Position numbers and translations under genes: made by a program
Notes under the pieces: generated by a model
Told to the model about the DNA's origin: nothing
Seen by the model: only the letters and a program-made list of their open reading frames with translations
Database searches by the model: none
Source: Tepidiforma flava
GTDB taxonomy: Bacteria; Chloroflexota; Dehalococcoidia; Tepidiformales; Tepidiformaceae
Assembly: GCF_027594505.1 (NCBI RefSeq)
Contig: NZ_CP115149.1
Coordinates: 1 to 64,000, forward strand
Length of the DNA stretch: 64,000 nucleotides
Direction of reading: 5' to 3'
In this document: positions 40,201-51,187 of the stretch, one piece after another
Numbering within the stretch: the stretch's first letter is position 1
Layout: each line of letters begins with the position of its first letter

Positions 40201-40674
40201 ATGTCCATGCCCGACGTTGGCGCCGCCGCGCCCGCCTTTTCGCTGCCCGACCAGGACGGGAAAACCGTCTCGCTGGCGGATTTCGCCGGCAAATGGGTCG
40301 TGCTGTACTTCTACCCGAAGGACGATACGCCGGGCTGCACGAAGGAGGCCTGCAGCTTCCGGGACCGGCACGCGGAGCTGCAGGCGAAGGGGGCGGTGGT
40401 GCTCGGAGTGAGCGGCGACAGCAGCGCCTCGCACCGGAAGTTCGCCGACAAGTATGCGCTGCCCTTCCCGCTGCTGGCCGATACGGAGCATGAGGTGGCG
40501 CGGGCGTACGGCGCCTGGGGCACGAAGAAGATGTACGGCAAGGAGTACGAGGGGATGATCCGCTCGACGGTCGTCATCGACCCCGCGGGGAAGGTGGCGA
40601 AAACCTGGCCGAAGGTGAAGCCGGACGGGCACGGCGATGAGGTGCTCGCCTGGCTGGAGGCGAACGCGAAGTAA
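40201..40674 (+). CDS. bcp: Thioredoxin-dependent peroxiredoxin, BCP type
   Basis: The 157-residue intact product starts [20 protein letters not shown] and holds the peroxidatic cysteine in [18 protein letters not shown], where the resolving cysteine is five residues later, as in the atypical two-cysteine BCP group. It reduces hydroperoxides with thioredoxin. Two possible ATGs lie at 40201 and 40207. GGAGG lies about 12 bases upstream. It shares direction with pfkA but has a 58-base gap. Confidence 0.93.
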   Translation: MSMPDVGAAAPAFSLPDQDGKTVSLADFAGKWVVLYFYPKDDTPGCTKEACSFRDRHAELQAKGAVVLGVSGDSSASHRKFADKYALPFPLLADTEHEVARAYGAWGTKKMYGKEYEGMIRSTVVIDPAGKVAKTWPKVKPDGHGDEVLAWLEANAK

Positions 40675-40745
40675 GCGGCCACGTCGCCCGTAGGTCGCCG
40701 CCTCCGTAGCATGGCGGCCCAGACCACCGGGAGGCGGACGGCACC

Positions 40746-43293
40746 ATGTCGTTCCTGTATGGCGAACGCCTTTCTTGCGGGCGGCTCGAATTCGGCGGCG
40801 ATGAGCCTCGGACGCCGCCCCACGCACTGCCGGGCGACCGGCCCGTCTGGCCGCCGGACCGCCTCGTCGACATCCTGCACGTCAAGATCGAGGTGCAGCT
40901 CGACGTCGACGCGAAGAAGGTCCGCGGGACGGTCACGCACACGGTCGCGCCGCTGAACGACGGCACGCGGTTCGTCGCGTTCGACGCCGTCGATATGGTC
41001 GTCAGCGGAGTGACCGTCGGGAGGCGGGAGGCCGCCTTCGACTACGACGGCGCGCGGCTGACGGTCGACCTTGGGGAGGGGCGGAAGCGGGGGCAGGAGC
41101 TGCAGGTCGCGATTGCCTACGAGGCATCGCCGCGCATCGGGATGTACTTCATCGGGCCGGACGAGGGTACCCGGAGAAGCCGCGGCAGGTGTGGACGCAG
41201 TGCCGGGACGAGGACACGCGGTACTGGCTGCCCTGCTTCGATCACCCGAGCGACAAGTTCACCTCGGACGTGGTGGTGACCGTCCCCGGAAGCTGGTTCG
41301 CGCTTTCGAACGGGCGGCTGCTGCAGGAGAAGGCGAACCGCGACGGGACGCGAACGTTCCACTGGCACCAGGACCGGCCGCACCCCGCCTACCTGCTGAC
41401 GATCGCGGCCGGGGAGTTCGTACGGATCGAAGGCGCCGCCGACCGGGTGCCGGTCGACTATTATGTCGAGGCGAAGGATGCGGAGGCGGCAGAGCGGACC
41501 TTCGGAAACACGCCGGCGATGATTGCCCTGTTCGAGAAGCTCACCGGGATGCCTTACCCGTGGGCGAAATACAGCCAGGTGGTGGTGCGGGACTTCGTGT
41601 TCGGCGGGATGGAGAACACGAGCGCCACGACGATGACCGAGAACATCCTGCTCGACGTGAAAGCGAAGCGGGATTTCGACAGCGACGACCTCGTGTCGCA
41701 CGAGCTGGCCCACCAGTGGTTCGGCGACCTGCTGACCTGCCGGGACTGGGCGCACGGCTGGCTGAACGAGGGGTTCGCGACGTATTTCGAGATGCTGTGG
41801 GACGAGCACCACCACGGGATCGACCGGTACCGGCAGGGCGTCATCGAGAACACGCGGCTGTACCTCGACGAGCGGTACCGGCGGCCGATCGTGACGAACG
41901 TGTTCCACGACCCGATCGACATCTTCGACCGGCACCTGTACGAGAAGGGGTCGCTGGTGCTGCATATGCTGCGGGCGGAGCTGGGCGATGACGCGTTCTT
42001 CCGCTCGATTCAGCGGTACGTGCGGGAGCACGCGGAGCAGAACGTCATCACGCAGGACCTCATCGATGCGATCGCGGCCGAGACGGGCCGGAACCTCGAG
42101 TGGTTCTTCGACCAGTGGGTCTCCCGGCCGGGGCATCCGAAGCTGAAGGTCACCTGGAGCTGGGACGACGCGACGGGTCTGGCGAGCGTTTCGGTGAAGC
42201 AGACGCAGGACACGGTGGACGGGACGCCGGTGTTCCGGTTCCCGGTCACCATCGACTTCCGAAAGGGACGCGGGAAGCCGCAGTCGTTCCGGGTGGAGGT
42301 GACGCGCGCAGAGGAGCAGTTCGTCTTCCCGCTGCCGTGGAAGCCGGACCTCTGCCGGTTCGACCCGGATGGCGCGGTGCTGAAGGAGCTGGAGTGGGAG
42401 AAGTCGGCGGGGAGCTCCGGCTGCAGCTGCGGGATGACGACAGCATCATCGGCCGGCAGTGGGCCGCCGGGGAGCTGGGGAAGAAGGGAGGCGCGGAGGC
42501 CGTCGCCGCGCTGGAGACCGCAGTGATGGGCGACAAGTGGTGGGGCGTGCAGGCGGCGGCGGCGCGGGCGCTGGGCGACATCCGGACGACGGCGGCGCGG
42601 GATGCCCTGCTGCGCTGCCTGAGCGTGCGGCAGCCGCGGGCGCGCCGGGCGGTCGTTGCCGCGCTGGGCGAGTTCCGGGGCGACGAAGCGGTGCTCGAGG
42701 CGCTGCGGCCGTTCGCCCGGCGCGACGCTTCGTGGTTCGTCGAGGCAGAGGCTTGCCGGAGCATCGGCAAGCTGCGGCTGCCCGGGTCGTTCGACGTCAT
42801 CGCGGCGCAGTTCGACCGGCCGTCGTTCCGGCAGGTGGTGCGGGTGGGCTGCATCGACGGCCTCGTGGAGCTGCGGGACGAGCGCGGATTCGACTTGCTG
42901 CGTCGCGCGGCCCGCTACGGCGAGCCGTTCCAGGCGCGGCCCCCGGCCGTCGGCGGACTCGCGCGGCTCGGGCAGTTCTTCCCCGAGCGAAAGAAGCCGC
43001 TCGGCGAGGAGATCGCTGAGTTCCTGCTGGACCCGGACTTCCGGGTGCGGATCGCGGCAGCGGACGCGCTCAAGACGCTCGGGGACGCGAGCCAGGTGCC
43101 GGCGCTGGAGAAGATGGCGGCGCGGGAGCTCGACGGGCGCGGCGTGCGGATGGCGCGGGAGAACGCGCTCGCCCTGCGGAAGGGCGCGGCAACGGACGAC
43201 GAGGTGCGCAAGCTGCGCGAGGAGTTCGAAAAGCTGCGGGAGGAGAACACGAAGCTGCGCGACCGGCTCGAGCGGCTCGAAGCGCGGAAGTAG
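40746..43293 (+). CDS. M1 family aminopeptidase with C-terminal HEAT repeats (two frameshifts)
   Basis: About 849 residues after repairs near 41168 and 42407. N-terminal beta domain, then the exopeptidase motif VFGGMENTSAT and zinc site HELAHQWFGDLL with the third ligand Glu in GWLNEGFATYFE. The C-terminal part is a chain of HEAT-like repeats (VAALETAVMGDKWWGVQAAA, AVVAALGEFRGDEAVLEALR) and ends in a coiled coil (KLREEFEKLREENTKLRDRL). It removes N-terminal residues from peptides. GGGAGG precedes ATG 40746. It is the third peptidase type in the window. Confidence 0.92.
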
Positions 43294-43296
43294 CGC

Positions 43297-43744
43297 TCAG
43301 CCCCCGGCGGAAGCAGCCGGAAGACGACGGCCCCGAGCTGGATCCGTTCGCCGCCGGCGAGGATGAGCCCGCCCGGCGGGACGGGACGCCCTTCGACGTA
43401 CGTGCCGTTCGTGCTGCCGAGGTCGCGCAGGAGCCAGCCGCGGGCGACACGCTCGAGGCGGGCGTGGCGCGCCGAGACGGACGGGTCGCCGATGACGATC
43501 CCTGCCCCGCCGTCGCGGCCGATCTCCATGAGACCGGCGAGGCGGTAGCTGGTGCCGGGCGGCACCCCGATTCGCCCGGGGATTCGAGGAGGAGGCGCCA
43601 CGGGCGGGGCTCGGGACGGGGCGCCTCGGCGACGGGGCGGGGCAGGTAGTTGGCGCGGAGGGAGCGGACGATGGCCGCGCAGGTGCCGAAGATGACGGCG
43701 AAGATGGCAAGGCGGAGGAGGAGCAGCTCGACGGAGTCGGTCAC
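43297..43744 (-). CDS. FHA-domain membrane protein, FhaB-like (two frameshifts)
   Basis: About 149 residues with one-base losses near 43568 and 43308. An N-terminal membrane helix (LLLLRLAIFAVIFGTCAAIV) is followed by a forkhead-associated domain: EIGRDGGAGIVIGDPSVSAR, HARLERVARGWLLRDLGSTN and GTYVEGRPVPPGG. It should bind phosphothreonine on partner proteins. GTG 43744 overlaps the fhaA stop as GTGA. It is the last gene of the pbpA-fhaA-fhaB operon. Confidence 0.85.
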
Positions 43745-44424
43745 GGCTGCTCCTCGAGCGTGAGTTCGACGGACCCGAGCGCGATGCGGTCGCCCGGTTC
43801 GAGCGGGGCGGCCGCGATGCGCTCGCCGTTGCGGAACGTGCCGTTGCGGCTGCCGAGGTCGCAGATTTCGAGGCCGCCGCCGGGCGCGCGGCGGATTTCG
43901 GCGTGACGGCGGGAGACAGCGAGGTCGGCGATGACGCCGTCGCATTCGGGCGCCCGGCCAAGGAGGAACGGGACGTGGGTGAGCGGGAGGATGCCGCCGC
44001 CGGCGAGACGGAGGCGGAGCCCGTTGAGCCTGCTGATGCGAACGGTTTCTCGGACGGGGGCGGCGCTGGCCGGGGCTGCAGGGTCGCTGAAATCTGCGGC
44101 GACGGCGGGCTCAGCCGCGGGGACGGCGGCTGCGGCGACGAAACGGAACTGCCAGGGCGCGAAGGGCCGCAGGCCGGCGGCGCGGCAGGCGGCATCGAGG
44201 GATTCGGCGAGGGCAGGCTCGAGGTCGGGGAGGACGGGGCCGAGCTGCCGGGCATCAGCCGGGTTGAGGCGGACGGTGACGCGGTTCGGGGCTTCGCCGC
44301 CGCGCGCGCGGGCAAGGACCTCATCGACGACGGCCTGGGCGAGCGCCGCAGGGTGGAGGGCGGCGGGCAGGCCGAGCCGGAGCGCCCGGGATGCGAGCCG
44401 TTCGAGCGCGGGCCGGCCGCTCAC
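43741..44424 (-). CDS. FhaA-like protein (DUF3662 plus FHA domain)
   Basis: The 227-residue intact product has an N-terminal DUF3662/FhaA domain (LERLASRALRLGLPAALHPA, then VTVRLNPADARQL) and a C-terminal FHA domain (VPFLLGRAPECDGVIADLAV, SRRHAEIRR, DLGSRNGTFRNGERI). In actinobacteria FhaA regulates peptidoglycan synthesis by binding phosphorylated partners. GTG 44424 overlaps the pbpA stop and the stop overlaps fhaB, so the three genes are translationally coupled. No kinase or phosphatase gene is in the operon. Confidence 0.87.
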   Translation of the reverse strand: MSGRPALERLASRALRLGLPAALHPAALAQAVVDEVLARARGGEAPNRVTVRLNPADARQLGPVLPDLEPALAESLDAACRAAGLRPFAPWQFRFVAAAAVPAAEPAVAADFSDPAAPASAAPVRETVRISRLNGLRLRLAGGGILPLTHVPFLLGRAPECDGVIADLAVSRRHAEIRRAPGGGLEICDLGSRNGTFRNGERIAAAPLEPGDRIALGSVELTLEEQP

Positions 44425-45820
44425 CGCTGCACCGCCGCGCGGATGACCCGGCCGGCGATGGGCGCGGCGACGACCCCGCCCTGCCCGCCTGACTCGACGA
44501 TGACGGCGACGGCGACGCGCGGCTGTTCGACCGGGGCGAAGGCGATGAACCAGGCGTGCGAAGTGCCGTCGCCGGCCTCGGCGGTGCCCGTCTTGCCGGC
44601 GACGGCGACACCGGAGATGGCGACGCCGGCGGCCTGGCCCGCCTCGACGACGCCGGCCATCATGGCCGCGACGTCGCCCGCGGCCCCGGCATCGGCGACA
44701 CGGGCGGACGTGGGCCGCGAGAGCTCGGCGACACGCGCACCGTCCCGCCACGCGTCGAGGGTGATGCGGGGAGCGGGCATGACGCCGCGGTTCGCGACAG
44801 CCGCGGCGACGAGCGCCATCTGGAGCGGGGTGGCGAGGAGTTCGCCCTGCCCGAAGGCGGTCGAAGCGAGGAGAACCGCCGTGCGCGGTGAGCCGGGCGA
44901 ACGGAGCTGCGAGGCCGCTGTTTCGAGCGGGAAGGGGAGGTCGCGGCCGAATCCGAGGCGTTGGGCTGCGGCTTCGAGGCGCTGCCAGCCGAGGTCGACG
45001 CCGAGCCTGGCGAAGACGGCATTGACGGAGTAGATGAAGGCGTGGCTGAAGGGGTAGGTGCCCACGCCCTGGGGCGTGTTGCGGCAGGAAACAGGGAATC
45101 CGTCGATGACGACTTCCCGGGACATTCGACGACGGTCTCCGGGGTGATGATGCCCGCTTCGAGGGCGGCGAGGGCGGTGACCGTCTTGAACGTCGAGCCG
45201 GGCGGGTAGAGGCCCTGCGTGGCGCGGTTGAGGAGCGGCGCGCCGGGGTCGCGCAGGAGCGCCTCGCCGGTCGACCCGAGCGCGCCGGGGTCGAAGGTCG
45301 GGACGCTGACCATGGCGAGGATGTCGCCCGTCACGGGGTCGAGAGCGACGACGGCGCCTTTGCGGCCGCCGAGCGCTTCGCGTGCGGCGGCCTGGACCGC
45401 GGGGTCGATGGTGAGGCGCACGTCGTCGCCGCGGAGCGGTTCGCGGAGGAGTTCGTAGCGGAAGGCAGCGAGCCAGCCGCTGCCGGTTCGCCCGGAAAGG
45501 GCGGCATCGTAGGCGAGTTCGATGCCCTGCGAGCCGTAGCGGGGGTCGAGGTAGCCGGTGACGTGGGCGAGGGAGGCGTCGTAGAGGTAGCGGCGCCCGT
45601 CGGAGAGGGTTTCGACGAGGACGTTGCCGTCGCGGTCGAGGATGCGGCCGCGGTTCGGGTCGTAAAAACGCGAGAGGAGGCGGGGGTTGCGGTCTTCGCT
45701 GGCGAGGCCGGTATCCAGCACCTGCCACCAGGCGAGGACTGCAATTGCCGTGACGAGGAAGGCAACGGCCAGCCCGGAAACGACGCGGAGGCGGCGCTCG
45801 AAATCCGCCGGGGTGAGCAC
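44421..45820 (-). CDS. pbpA: PbpA-type penicillin-binding protein (frameshifted)
   Basis: About 466 residues with one base restored near 45127. One N-terminal membrane helix (VSGLAVAFLVTAIAVLAWW), a short dimerisation domain (PNRGRILDRDGNVLVETLSD), then the transpeptidase domain: SxxK serine in YPPGSTFKTVTALAALE, SxN in YSVNAVFARLG and KTG in VAGKTGTAEAGDG. It cross-links peptidoglycan at the septum or wall. GTG 45820 has a TACAAT -10-like hexamer six bases upstream (minus strand 45827-45832). It leads the fhaA-fhaB operon. Confidence 0.93.
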
Positions 45821-45843
45821 GCGGTGATTGTACCGCCCGGATG

Positions 45844-45878
45844 GCAGCGGGGGCGCAGCGAGCCTGCGCCCCCGCTGC
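45844..45878. terminator. Hairpin between acyl-CoA dehydrogenase and pbpA
   Basis: GCAGCGGGGGCGCAG (45844-45858) pairs with CTGCGCCCCCGCTGC (45864-45878) around a 5-base loop. It lies after the acyl-CoA dehydrogenase stop on the minus strand. There is no T-run. Confidence 0.7.
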
Positions 45879-45895
45879 GGTGCGCCGGGCGCGGG

Positions 45896-47075
45896 TCAGC
45901 CGCGGGGCAGACCGAGCCCCCGGGTAGCGATGATGTTCCGCTGGATCTCGTTGGTGCCCGAGTAGATGGTGGAGGGCACGGACATGAGGTAGGACTCGGG
46001 GAGCTCACCATGGATGGAGCGCGCGGCTCTTCGGGGCGGAGCTGGCCGCCGAGGCCCAGCATGTTGACGCCGAAGTTGTAGATCTTCTGGCCGAGTTCGG
46101 ACTGGAAGATCTTGACGACGGAGGCTTCGTAGTTCGGCACCTGGCCCTTCGACTGGATGTAGCCGATTCGGTAGCCGAGGTAGCGGCCGACGTTGTTGGC
46201 GACGACGAGGTCGGCGAGGCGCGTGCGGTACTTCGCGCGGCGGTCGGCCGGCCCTTCGCGCAGGTTGCGGGCGAGCTTTTCGAGCGTGCGCTTCTGGGAG
46301 GCGGTGGTCCCGATGCCGGAGCGTTCGAAGTCGAGCAGCGTCATGCCGACGTACCAGCCGCGGTTCTCTTCCCCGACGAGGTTCTTGGCGGGGACGCGGA
46401 CGTCTTCGAAGAATACCTCGTTGAAGTGGTGGCGGTTGGCCATGTTGATGAGGGGGCGGATGGTGAGGCCGGGCGTGTTCTTGATGTCGTCGATGAGGAG
46501 GAAGCTGATGCCGCGGTGCTTTGGGGCCTCGGGGTCGGTGCGGACGAGGCAGAACATCTGGTTGGCGCGGTGGCCGCCGGAGGTCCAGATCTTCTGGCCG
46601 TTGATGATGTAGTCGTCGCCGTCGCGGACGGCGCGGGTCTGGAGGCTGGCGAGGTCGGAGCCGGCGCCGGGCTCGCTATAGCCCTGGCACCAGATGTGTT
46701 CGCCGCTGGTGATCTTCGGGAGGTAGTAGCGCTTCTGTTCTTCGGTGCCGTGGATGATGAGGGTCGGGCCTATCATGCCGACGCCGAAGCCGCGGGTGCC
46801 GGTATCGGGGGCGCCCCAGTAGCCGAACTCCTCGTTGAAGACCATCTGCTCGTAGATGGAGGCGCCGAGGCCGCCGTACTCCTTCGGCCAGGCAGGGGCG
46901 ATCCAGCCGCGCTCGGCGAGCTTGCGGTTGAAGGCCTGGGCGAATTCGAACTCCTCATCGGAGCGGGTGCCGAGCTGCTCACCGCCTTCTTCGAGGCGGT
47001 TGCCGAGCGTCTCCTGCAGGAACTTGCGGACCTCCGCGCGGAGGGCCTCTTCTTCTCGCCGAAGCGCAATTCCAT
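45896..47075 (-). CDS. Acyl-CoA dehydrogenase (two frameshifts)
   Basis: FAD enzyme of about 393 residues; one base is missing near 47052 and one near 46025. Marks: MELRFGE N-terminus, CQGYSEPGAGSDLASLQTRA, WTSGGHRANQMFCLVRTD, FNEVFFEDVRVPAKNLVGEE, and C-terminal YSGTNEIQRNIIATRGLGLP with the FAD/substrate-binding TNE. It introduces a trans double bond into acyl-CoA, but the chain length is unknown. GGAGG precedes ATG 47075. It fits with the enoyl-CoA hydratase at 20 kb. Confidence 0.92.
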
Positions 47076-47175
47076 GGGGTGAACGAACCTCCGGTGCCGG
47101 CCGGCGTGGAGCGGCCGAGGGTGACGTGCCAGCGGATTCTGCCAGACTTCCGGGACCGTGGGTACCGCGGCCGGT

Positions 47176-47861
47176 TCAGGGCGCGCCGGCGGCGTCAGCG
47201 TCACATGATTCCGCCCCGGCAGCCAGCTGTTCCCAGGCGATGCGGAGCGCTTCCGAGGTCACGCTGTAGTCGAAGCCGCGGCGGCGGAGGAAGCCGCCGA
47301 CTTTGGCAAGGAACTCCTCGTGGGTGCGGCCGGCGTAGCGGCGGCCGCGCTGGAGGGCCAGGCTGGTGGCCAGTTCGAGGTCATCGATGCCGTCGATGGC
47401 GGCGGCGGCGGCTTCGGGGTCGATGCCGCGGCCGAGGAGTTCGTAGCGAAGCATGGCGGTGCCGCGGGGGAGACGCGCTTCCGGTCTTCGACCCAGGCGC
47501 GGGCGAAGCGGGCGTCATCGAGGAGGCCGGCGTTGCGGAGGCGGTCGATTTCGAAGGCGATGGTCTCCGGGTCGAAGCCGCGGAGGGCGAGCCTCGTGCG
47601 CATCTCGTGCTCGGAGCGGGGCCGGGCGTCGAGGAGGCGGAGGGCAGCCTCGTGCGCGCCGGCGCGGCGCTCTTCGCGGTCGAGGAGTTCGAGGAGCGCA
47701 GCGTCGGCCGGCATGCCCCCAGCGGCGCCGGCGCGTTCGCAGGCTTCGTCGGAGAAGACGAGCTCGCGCCCGTCGCTGAGGGTGACGATCCGGAGGCGCC
47801 CGCGGCCCGCGGGGCTCATGGAGGCGATGTAGGGGACCCGGGGACCGGGTTCAGCGTCCAT
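47176..47861 (-). CDS. recX: Regulatory protein RecX (frameshifted)
   Basis: About 228 residues, one base missing near 47468. Three-helix repeats are visible: LRLLDARPRSEHEMRTRLAL, FEIDRLRNAGLLDDARFARA and LLGRGIDPEAAAAAIDGIDD. RecX binds the RecA filament and limits its activity. It begins 12 bases after recA and is surely co-transcribed. Start ATG 47861. Confidence 0.92.
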
Positions 47862-47873
47862 ACTGCCGGGGAG

Positions 47874-48906
47874 CTAGCGCTCCACCAGCTGCTCTCCTCT
47901 CACTTCTCGGACTGGCAGGCCGACCTGCCGGCGGATCTCATTTTCGATCTCGCTGGCGAGTTCGGGGTTATCGTCGAGGAACTGCCTGGCATTTTCGCGG
48001 CCCTGGCCGATGCGCATATCGCCGTAGCTGTAGAAGGCGCCGCTCTTGGTGAGGATGCCGTGTTCGACGCCGAGGTCGATGATGTCGCCGGTGCGGGAGA
48101 TGCCGCGCGGCGGTTCGAACATGATATCGAACTCGGCCTGGCGGAACGGCGGTGCGACTTTGTTCTTGACGATCTTGGCCTTGACGCGGCGTCCGACGAT
48201 ATCGGGACCGCGCTTGATGGAATCGACGGGCCGGATATCGATGCGGACGGAGGCGTAGAACTTGAGGGCGCGGCCGCCGGGGGTGACTTCGGGGTTGCCG
48301 AAGACGACGCCGACTTTTTCGCGCAGCTGGTTGATGAAGATGACGGCGGTGCTGGTGCGGGCGATGGTGGCGGTCAGCTTGCGGAGCGCCTGCGACATGA
48401 GGCGGGCCTGGAGGCCGACGTGGGCATCGCCCATTTCGCCTTCGATCTCGGCGCGGGGGACGAGCGCCGCGACGGAGTCGACGACGATGACATCGACCGC
48501 GTTGGAGCGGACGAGGGTTTCGCAGATTTCGAGGGCCTGCTCGCCGGTGTCGGGCTGGGCGACGAGGAGGTCTTCGAGGCGGATGCCGAGGTCGCGGGCG
48601 TAGCCGGGGTCCATGGCGTGCTCGACGTCGATGTAGGCGGCGGTGCCGCCCATTTTTGGGCCTCGGCCATGACATGCTGGGCGAGGGTGCTCTTGCCGGC
48701 GGATTCGGGGCCGAAGATTTCGGTGACGCGGCCCCGGGGATGCCGCCGACACCGAGGGCGATATCGAGGGCAAGCGAGCCGGAGGAGATGACCTCGGTCT
48801 GGTTCGCCTCGGCGTCGCCGAGCTTGATGATGGCGCCGCGGCCGAATTGTTTTTCGATCTGGGAGAGTGCGAGTTCGAGCGCGCGAGCGCGGTCTGGATC
48901 AGGCAT
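47874..48906 (-). CDS. recA: Recombinase RecA (two frameshifts)
   Basis: About 344 residues after repairs near 48736 and 48655. Walker [14 protein letters not shown], the core [14 protein letters not shown], Walker [15 protein letters not shown], loop L1 [16 protein letters not shown] and [17 protein letters not shown] with the L2 region [16 protein letters not shown]. It forms filaments on single-stranded DNA and triggers LexA self-cleavage. Start ATG 48906. A -35/-10 pair with a LexA-like half site is about 70 bases upstream. recX follows on the same strand. Confidence 0.97.
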
Positions 48907-48971
48907 GCGTGTGGCCACCCGCCGGGTTCGTTCGGGGCCGGATGATACCATCGCGGCTGCCGACGGTGGGT

Positions 48972-49000
48972 ACGATAGCATGCGGCGCACATTTGTTCTA
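48972..49000 (-). promoter_or_regulatory. recA promoter overlapping a LexA-like site
   Basis: On the minus strand TAGAAC (49000-48995) and TATCGT (48977-48972, within TGCTATCGT) lie 17 bases apart. The TAGAAC -35 starts TAGAAC-AAAT-GTGCGC, whose first half equals the imuB box and whose second half is degenerate. Confidence 0.5.
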
Positions 49001-49014
49001 GGGGTGGCGTCCCG

Positions 49015-49307
49015 GTGGCGCGTCTGTCGGTGCGGGTGACGCCGCGGGCAGGGCGGGACGCCATCGAGGGGTTCGACGAGTCCGGGCGCTGCGCGTGCGG
49101 GTGCGGGCTGCGCCGGCGGATGGCGCTGCGAATGCGGCGGTGGCGGCGCTGCTGGCGAAAGCGCTCGGGCTGCCGGGCCGGGAGGTGGTGCTCGTGCAGG
49201 GCGCGGCGAGCCGGGTGAAGGTGTTCGAGGTCGGGCTGACGCTGGAGCAGGTCGCGGCGCGGCTTGGGGCGGGGGACGGACCAGCGGGTAAGGCGGGGCC
49301 GCGGTAA
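49015..49307 (+). CDS. DUF167 (YggU) family protein (frameshifted)
   Basis: About 97 residues after adding one base near 49085. The product runs [39 protein letters not shown] and [17 protein letters not shown], all typical of DUF167, a small alpha/beta fold without known activity. GTG 49015. It is divergent from recA across about 100 bases. Confidence 0.85.
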
Positions 49308-49367
49308 CGTGGAGGATCAGCGGCGCGCCAGCCGGGCGCGCCGACTCTTTGGACCGGGCAGGGGACC

Positions 49368-50755
49368 GTGCCAGCACCAGACCTCGAAACGATCGTGTCG
49401 CTCGCGAAGCGGCGGGGCTTCGTCTTCCCGTCGGCGGAGATCTACGGCGGATTCGCCAATGCGTATGACTACGGCCCGCTGGGCGTCGAGCTGAAGCGGA
49501 ACATCCGCGAGGCATGGTGGCGGTCGATGGTGATGGAGCGGGACGACGTGGTGGGGCTCGACGCCGCGCTGATCACGAACCCGCAGGTGTGGGTGGGCAG
49601 CGGGCACGTGGCGAACTTCACGGACCCGCTGGTCGATTGCAAGCGCTGTCAGCGGCGGTTCCGGGCGGACCACCTGGAGGAGGGGATGTACGGGGAGGTG
49701 CCGCGGGATGCGCAGGGGCGGCCGCTCTGCCCGTTCGACGGGGGCGAGCTGACGGAGCCGCGGCAGTTCAACATGATGTTCCGAACGCAGGTCGGGCCGG
49801 TGGCGGATGAAGCGAACATGGCGTACCTGCCGCCGGAGACGGCGCAGGGCATTTTCGTGAACTTCGTGAACGTGCAGCAGACGATGCGGCGGAAGCTGCC
49901 GTTCGGCATCGCACAGACGCGGGTGAGTTTCCGGAACGAGATCACGCCGGGGCGGTTCATCTTCCGGACGCTCGAATTCGAGCAGATGGAGATGGAGTAC
50001 TTCTGCATGCCGCCGAAGGACCGGGAGAAACCGGCGGAATACCTCGCGCTGCACCGGCAGTGGGTGGAGGAGCGGCTGCGGTGGTACATCGACGTCATCG
50101 GCATCGCGCCCGAGCGGCTGCGGCTGCGGGACCACGAGAAGGAGGAGCTCTCGCACTACAGCGCGGGCACGACGGACATCGAGTACCTGTTCCCGTGGGG
50201 CTGGGGCGAGCTGGAGGGCATCGCCGCGCGGACGGATTTCGATCTCCGGTCGCATGCGGAGCTGAGCGGCCAGCCGCTGACGTACTTCGACGAGGAGAGC
50301 GGGGAGCACGTCATCCCGTGGGTCATCGAGCCGGCGGCAGGGCTGACACGGACGCTGGCCGTGGTCCTGCTGGACGCCTACACCGAGGAGCCGGACGAGA
50401 AGGGCGAGAAGCGCATCGTGCTGAAGTTCCGGCCGCGGATTGCGCCGGTGAAGGTGGCGGTGCTTCCGCTTTCGAAGAACGATGCGCTGCGCCCGACGGC
50501 GCGCCGGGTGTACGACCTGCTGCGGCCGCTGTGGATGACGCAGTACGACGAGACGCAGAGCATCGGCCGGCGGTACCGGCGGCAGGATGAAATCGGGACG
50601 CCGTGCTGTGTGACGATCGACTTCCAGACGGTGGGCGAAAACGGCCAGCCGGGCGACGACTGCGTCACGATTCGCGACCGGGACACGCAGGAGCAGGTGC
50701 GGGTGCCGATCAGTGGGCTGGTGGCCGCGCTGGAGGAGCGCATCCCCGCTGCTAG
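49368..50755 (+). CDS. glyS: Glycyl-tRNA synthetase (C-terminal frameshift)
   Basis: About 462 residues of the single-chain alpha2 (archaeal/eukaryotic/mycobacterial-like) class II enzyme. [20 protein letters not shown] starts it, [12 protein letters not shown] suggests a zinc site, motif 2 is [19 protein letters not shown] and motif 3 lies in [19 protein letters not shown]. The last residues shift near 50745; adding one base gives stop TAG 50753-50755. GTG 49368. The anticodon-binding domain ([20 protein letters not shown]) is complete. Confidence 0.95.
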
Positions 50756-50791
50756 GCGAGCGGGCGGCAGCGCCTGCGCGCGCGAAATACG

Positions 50792-50822
50792 GAAGCGCCC
50801 GGCGGTGGTCGCCGGGCGCTTC
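50792..50822. terminator. Bidirectional terminator hairpin
   Basis: GAAGCGCCCGGCG pairs with CGCCGGGCGCTTC over 13 bases with loop GTGGT, between glyS and the convergent tandem-repeat gene. Confidence 0.78.
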
Positions 50823-50842
50823 GCATGTCCGAACGGTCGGGG

Positions 50843-51139
50843 TCAGCTCTTGCGGACGCCGGCGCGGCGGCAGGCCTCGCCGTATTCGGCGAGGGCGCGG
50901 ACGACGGGGTCGTTCGCAGCGAGGTCGCGCGGGCCGAAGTGCTGGGTCAGGGCTTCGTAGACGTGGCGGCTGGCGGTCTCCTGGCCGGCCTCGTCATGCT
51001 CGCGGCAGCGCTGCCCGTACTCGGAAATCGCTTTGACGATGGGCTGGTGCGCCGCGAGGTCGAGCGGCCCGAAGTGGTGGGTGAGCGCTTCGTAGAGGTG
51101 GGCCGATGCCTGCTTGACGGCCTCTTCGGGGTCGGTCAC
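50843..51139 (-). CDS. Tandem-repeat protein of unknown function
   Basis: The 98-residue intact product is almost entirely two copies of one unit of about 38 residues. Copy 1 contains [20 protein letters not shown] and copy 2 [20 protein letters not shown]; both go on to an EYG-x-x-C helix ([10 protein letters not shown] and [10 protein letters not shown]). Roughly two-thirds of aligned positions are identical. I know no family for it. GTG 51139 has GAGGAG seven bases upstream; ATG 51154 would place the ribosome site inside the gene. It is flanked by a terminator and an 11-base repeat array in its promoter region. Confidence 0.65.
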   Translation of the reverse strand: MTDPEEAVKQASAHLYEALTHHFGPLDLAAHQPIVKAISEYGQRCREHDEAGQETASRHVYEALTQHFGPRDLAANDPVVRALAEYGEACRRAGVRKS

Positions 51140-51187
51140 GACAGTACTCCTCATGTGTTCTCTGCCCTCCGTGCAGATTTAATCCAA

